A DNA stretch of 8,304 bases from an uncultured Ruminococcus sp. (lineage in GTDB: Bacteria > Bacillota > Clostridia > Oscillospirales > Ruminococcaceae): assembly GCA_946188175.1 (NCBI GenBank), contig CAMHUJ010000054.1, positions 1-8,304 on the forward strand, read 5' to 3'. The notes under the pieces are model-generated. The model did no database searches and had not been told where the DNA came from. It saw only the letters and a program-made list of their open reading frames with translations. Of this stretch, positions 6,901-8,304 are shown piece by piece. How positions within the stretch are numbered: the stretch's first letter is position 1; every line of letters begins with the position of its first letter. Made by a program: the position numbers and the translations under genes.

Positions 6901-7472
6901 TCGATGCGCCGCTGCAAAATCCACAGTTCCGGAGCAAGGGCAGCAAAATGACCGGCTCGGAGCGCGGCACGGCAGTGCATACCTTTATGCAGTATGCGGA
7001 TTTCACGGCTGCTGCGGAGAATCTGCAAGCGGAGATCGACCGTCTGCATGCGGCGGGAAGGCTCTCTGCAAGACAGGCTGCTGCGGTCGCGGAAAGCAGA
7101 ATCGCAGATTTCTTCACCTCGGAGCTGTATCAGAGGATACGCGGTGCGGTATGCATCCGGCGCGAGGAGAAATTCATGGTGCGCATCTGTGACTTAAAGC
7201 TCGAAGGTCCGCTCAAACAGATCGGGCAGGATTATGCCGGTACGGACGGCATGGTCACGGGCATCATGGACTTAGTGATCGAGGAAGAAACCGGCATTGT
7301 GCTTGTCGATTACAAGACCGATACCGGAAAAAACGAAGCGGCGCTGCTCGAAGCCTATACCGAGCAGATCCGGCTCTATGCAGAGGCGCTGAGCCTGCTG
7401 ATGAAAAAGCCGGTCTGCGGCTGCTGGCTCTATGCGGTCGCGCTGCGCAAATCCATACCGGTTCAGCTGTAA
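3900..7472 (+). CDS. addA: AddA, ATP-dependent helicase/nuclease subunit A
   Basis: This 1,190-residue protein is the motor and nuclease subunit of AddAB. It unwinds broken DNA ends 3' to 5' and cuts one strand, with AddB cutting the other, to prepare RecA loading. All UvrD/Rep-type motifs are visible: TPEQ (5-8), Walker A SAAAGSGKTS (22-31), VTFTNDAAGEV, STIHSFC (98-104), Walker B IDEFQDAD (about 396-403), VVGDSKQCIYRFR (428-440), LNRNFRS (470-476), SVHASKGLEAP (778-788) and LLYVALTRARE (852-862). The C-terminal RecB-type nuclease shows GTAVHTF (His1027), GIMDLVI (Asp1124), VDYKTD (Asp1137, Lys1139) and YTEQIRLYAEAL. Length is close to the family norm (about 1,200-1,240) and the frame is intact. 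The start overlaps the addB stop (ATGA), with a strong ribosome binding site. The motif near 778-788 reads HASKGLEAP where many relatives have HKSKGLEFP, a mild variation. Confidence 0.97.
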   Translation: MSKWTPEQEAAILARGASVVVSAAAGSGKTSVLVERLIRLLEDPAYPAEKMVVVTFTNDAAGEVRARLNRALSQKILADPDNTWLRQQQIMLQSASISTIHSFCLRLLREHFAQLDLSANFRIMEQSEADELRMQAAADVMEQLSADAAADEAAANQQRLLYDAFCGQDDKPLERLLISLHQLTENEPFGETLLSECAEKYAAQDGIRQEALAMIGDTLSEILGCYPPAIDLAEQMNSEKSAETLRAEMQNIREIADILKTGDCAESGRALQRSPFGTLNTLPRKKGEFESEKATVKALRNYAKSLFEKLAKTWAVPLLFAEQDISRHAALLRLLSDLVQTLDERYTMRKRERNGVTFNDAMKLALKLLAERLPDGTIRRTPLAEQLSEQYVCIMIDEFQDADNTQDLIFRMLSRGGSAEHSGSNLFVVGDSKQCIYRFRNANPENFYRAMREGAEYVSPALTENTCIRLNRNFRSAEEVVTVINHVFAQLMSEQVGEIDYDDTQALVQGASYFAHRRTAEIMLLPQTGEEMHTEPAVIAERIQWHLMHGTPVRGADGEPRPCEPRDFLILMRYKTKMPVYAAALEAAGIPVSGVERENYLQSPEILLLIDLLRAIDNPLPEVPVASAMLSPLFGFTVDELLQVRIYAPRMKLFPAMLKIRADENMAETAPVLTEKCRVLTEFLDAMRNFAAMDTPEQLIRRIYRQTDFLGMMQMSAGGAQKKANLRALTTYARNFEENRGGGLSAFLRYLDAILDRGEDLTAGSIPAGTENVVQLKSVHASKGLEAPFVILADTDHSFSSKDASDIVQYHGKTGIGFQLRDPETISKGRSLPWTLIYQKNRKETVSEEMRLLYVALTRAREYLILPLPYTDSRCADVIAPEAYLQASAGGISPARVGRAGCFADWLFMSLIRNTSCEQMRRDLGIECGADGLPPLPVAVQTVSPEAAEEAAQALLTEEPALPDAELTAHMTGQCAWEYDSRLAVLTAKYGVSELAKKEDFDAPLQNPQFRSKGSKMTGSERGTAVHTFMQYADFTAAAENLQAEIDRLHAAGRLSARQAAAVAESRIADFFTSELYQRIRGAVCIRREEKFMVRICDLKLEGPLKQIGQDYAGTDGMVTGIMDLVIEEETGIVLVDYKTDTGKNEAALLEAYTEQIRLYAEALSLLMKKPVCGCWLYAVALRKSIPVQL

Positions 7473-7500
7473 CCGGAAACCGATGAAAGGGGCGTTATCT

Positions 7501-8220
7501 ATGACGGCAACAATCGAACAGCTGAAAGCAGCAGTGGAACAGGCGAAAACAATCGTATTTTTCGGCGGTGCGGGAGTCTCGACGGAGAGCGGCATTCCGG
7601 ATTTCCGGAGTGTGGACGGTCTCTACAATCAGAAGTATGACTATCCGCCGGAGACAATCCTCAGCCACACGTTTTTCATGCGGCAGACAGAGGAATTCTA
7701 CCGCTTCTACCGCGACAAGATGCTCTGCCTCGATGCAAAGCCGAATGCCGCGCATAAGAAGCTCGCGGAATGGGAGCAGCAGGGCAAGCTCAATGCTGTC
7801 ATTACGCAGAATATCGACGGGCTGCATCAGGCGGCAGGCAGCAAAAAGGTGCTCGAGCTCCATGGCAGCGTCCTGCGCAATACCTGCATGCAGTGCGGCA
7901 GAAAATATGATGTGACCGCGATTACGGAAAGCAAGGGGATTCCCTGCTGCGAGCACTGCGGCGGGCGCATCAAGCCGGACGTCGTGCTCTATGAGGAATC
8001 ACTCGATAATGATGTCATGGATGAAGCGGTCCGCTGCATCCGTGAAGCGGATATGATGATCATCGGCGGCACCTCGCTCGCGGTCTATCCGGCAGCCGGT
8101 CTGATCCACTATTTCAAGGGCGATGTGCTGGCACTCGTCAACCGCGACGCGACGCCGTTCGATGCACATGCAGACCTTGTGCTGCATGAAAAAATCGGCG
8201 CAGTATTCTCGCAGCTCTGA
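7501..8220 (+). CDS. Sir2-family NAD-dependent protein deacylase (sirtuin)
   Basis: This 239-residue protein is a complete bacterial sirtuin, which removes acetyl or other acyl groups from lysines using NAD+ and releases nicotinamide and O-acyl-ADP-ribose. Visible are the NAD-binding GAGVSTESGIPDFRS (23-37), TQNIDGLH (102-109), catalytic His121 in ELHGS, a zinc ribbon with Cys129, Cys132, Cys150 and Cys153, PDVVLYEE (159-166), GGTSLAVYPAAG (189-200) and VNRD (213-216). There is no signal peptide or membrane segment, so it should be cytoplasmic. AAAGGGG (7486-7492) lies 8 bases before ATG 7501; an in-frame ATG inside addA's end lacks such a site. The gene follows addA by 28 bases and is probably co-transcribed. 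The catalytic set and zinc ribbon point to a housekeeping deacylase, not a Sir2-type defence NADase. It resembles the proteins named CobB or SrtN, but the exact acyl substrate cannot be read from sequence. Confidence 0.95.
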   Translation: MTATIEQLKAAVEQAKTIVFFGGAGVSTESGIPDFRSVDGLYNQKYDYPPETILSHTFFMRQTEEFYRFYRDKMLCLDAKPNAAHKKLAEWEQQGKLNAVITQNIDGLHQAAGSKKVLELHGSVLRNTCMQCGRKYDVTAITESKGIPCCEHCGGRIKPDVVLYEESLDNDVMDEAVRCIREADMMIIGGTSLAVYPAAGLIHYFKGDVLALVNRDATPFDAHADLVLHEKIGAVFSQL

Positions 8221-8274
8221 GAGATGCTACACGGCTGTTATCAAACTGATACCGGAATGTCACAAGAATTTCAC
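8221..8274. other. Short spacer after the sirtuin gene; no terminator seen
   Basis: No GC-rich hairpin followed by a T-run is present. Only a weak 5-base-pair palindrome, TATCA (8239-8243) and TGATA (8247-8251), can be found. Transcription of the cluster may therefore run on into the next gene, although that gene has its own promoter. The palindrome lies about 25 bases upstream of that promoter's -35 box and could instead be a regulatory site. Confidence 0.4.
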
Positions 8275-8303
8275 TTGACTTTTTCCCCGGAAATGTGTAT
8301 AAT
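8275..8303 (+). promoter_or_regulatory. Near-consensus sigma-A promoter for the next gene to the right
   Basis: TTGACT (8275-8280, five of six consensus bases) and TATAAT (8298-8303, perfect) are separated by exactly 17 bases. The transcript would start just beyond the window edge, so the gene it serves is not visible. Confidence 0.82.
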
Positions 8304-8304
8304 G

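Noticed and set aside
7501..8220. Sir2 protein as part of an antiphage defence system
   Set aside because: It has the catalytic His and four-cysteine zinc ribbon of ordinary deacylases, and no fused or neighbouring defence domain is present. AddAB next to it is a housekeeping repair enzyme.
554..8220. AGCGG (the Bacillus Chi sequence) occurrences within the cluster
   Set aside because: Several are visible, but the region is GC-rich and the count cannot be judged against expectation here. The Chi sequence of this organism is also unknown.

Overview
The window looks like chromosomal DNA of a moderately GC-rich member of the Clostridia. A Ruminococcus-like Oscillospiraceae is my best guess. This rests on AddAB rather than RecBCD as the end-processing enzyme, GGAGG-type ribosome binding sites, near-consensus sigma-A promoters, and GC-rich genes beside AT-rich spacers. 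The genus call is an inference.

Layout. Positions 1-71 hold the first 23 codons of a minus-strand gene that starts like a secreted protein and runs off the left edge. It has a near-perfect sigma-A promoter at 133-160. About 480 bases of AT-rich divergent spacer follow. The spacer carries short direct and inverted repeats, a block of 7-base tandem repeats on both sides of a GC-rich hairpin, and a second strong promoter (496-524) pointing right. From about 554 to 8220 there is one compact plus-strand cluster: addB (in two pieces), addA and a Sir2-family NAD-dependent deacylase. A further near-consensus promoter ends one base before the right edge and belongs to an unseen downstream gene.

How the genes work together. 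AddA (UvrD-type helicase plus C-terminal nuclease) and AddB (inactive-helicase-like scaffold plus Fe-S nuclease) form the heterodimer that resects double-strand breaks for RecA loading. addB and addA overlap by ATGA, so they are probably translationally coupled. The sirtuin gene follows after 28 bases with its own ribosome binding site and is probably on the same transcript.

Main anomaly. addB is broken at about 1390. The N-terminal piece stops at TGA 1391-1393, and the C-terminal piece opens in another frame at the overlapping ATG 1390. The two pieces do not add up to a complete AddB: the linker between the 'RF' motif and the 'EAEYVAAQI' segment, roughly 40-50 residues, appears to be missing. 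A frameshifting deletion (real or an assembly error) is the simplest reading. An expressed split protein is possible because the overlap is ATGA. I see no new defence system, mobile element, CRISPR array or RNA gene.
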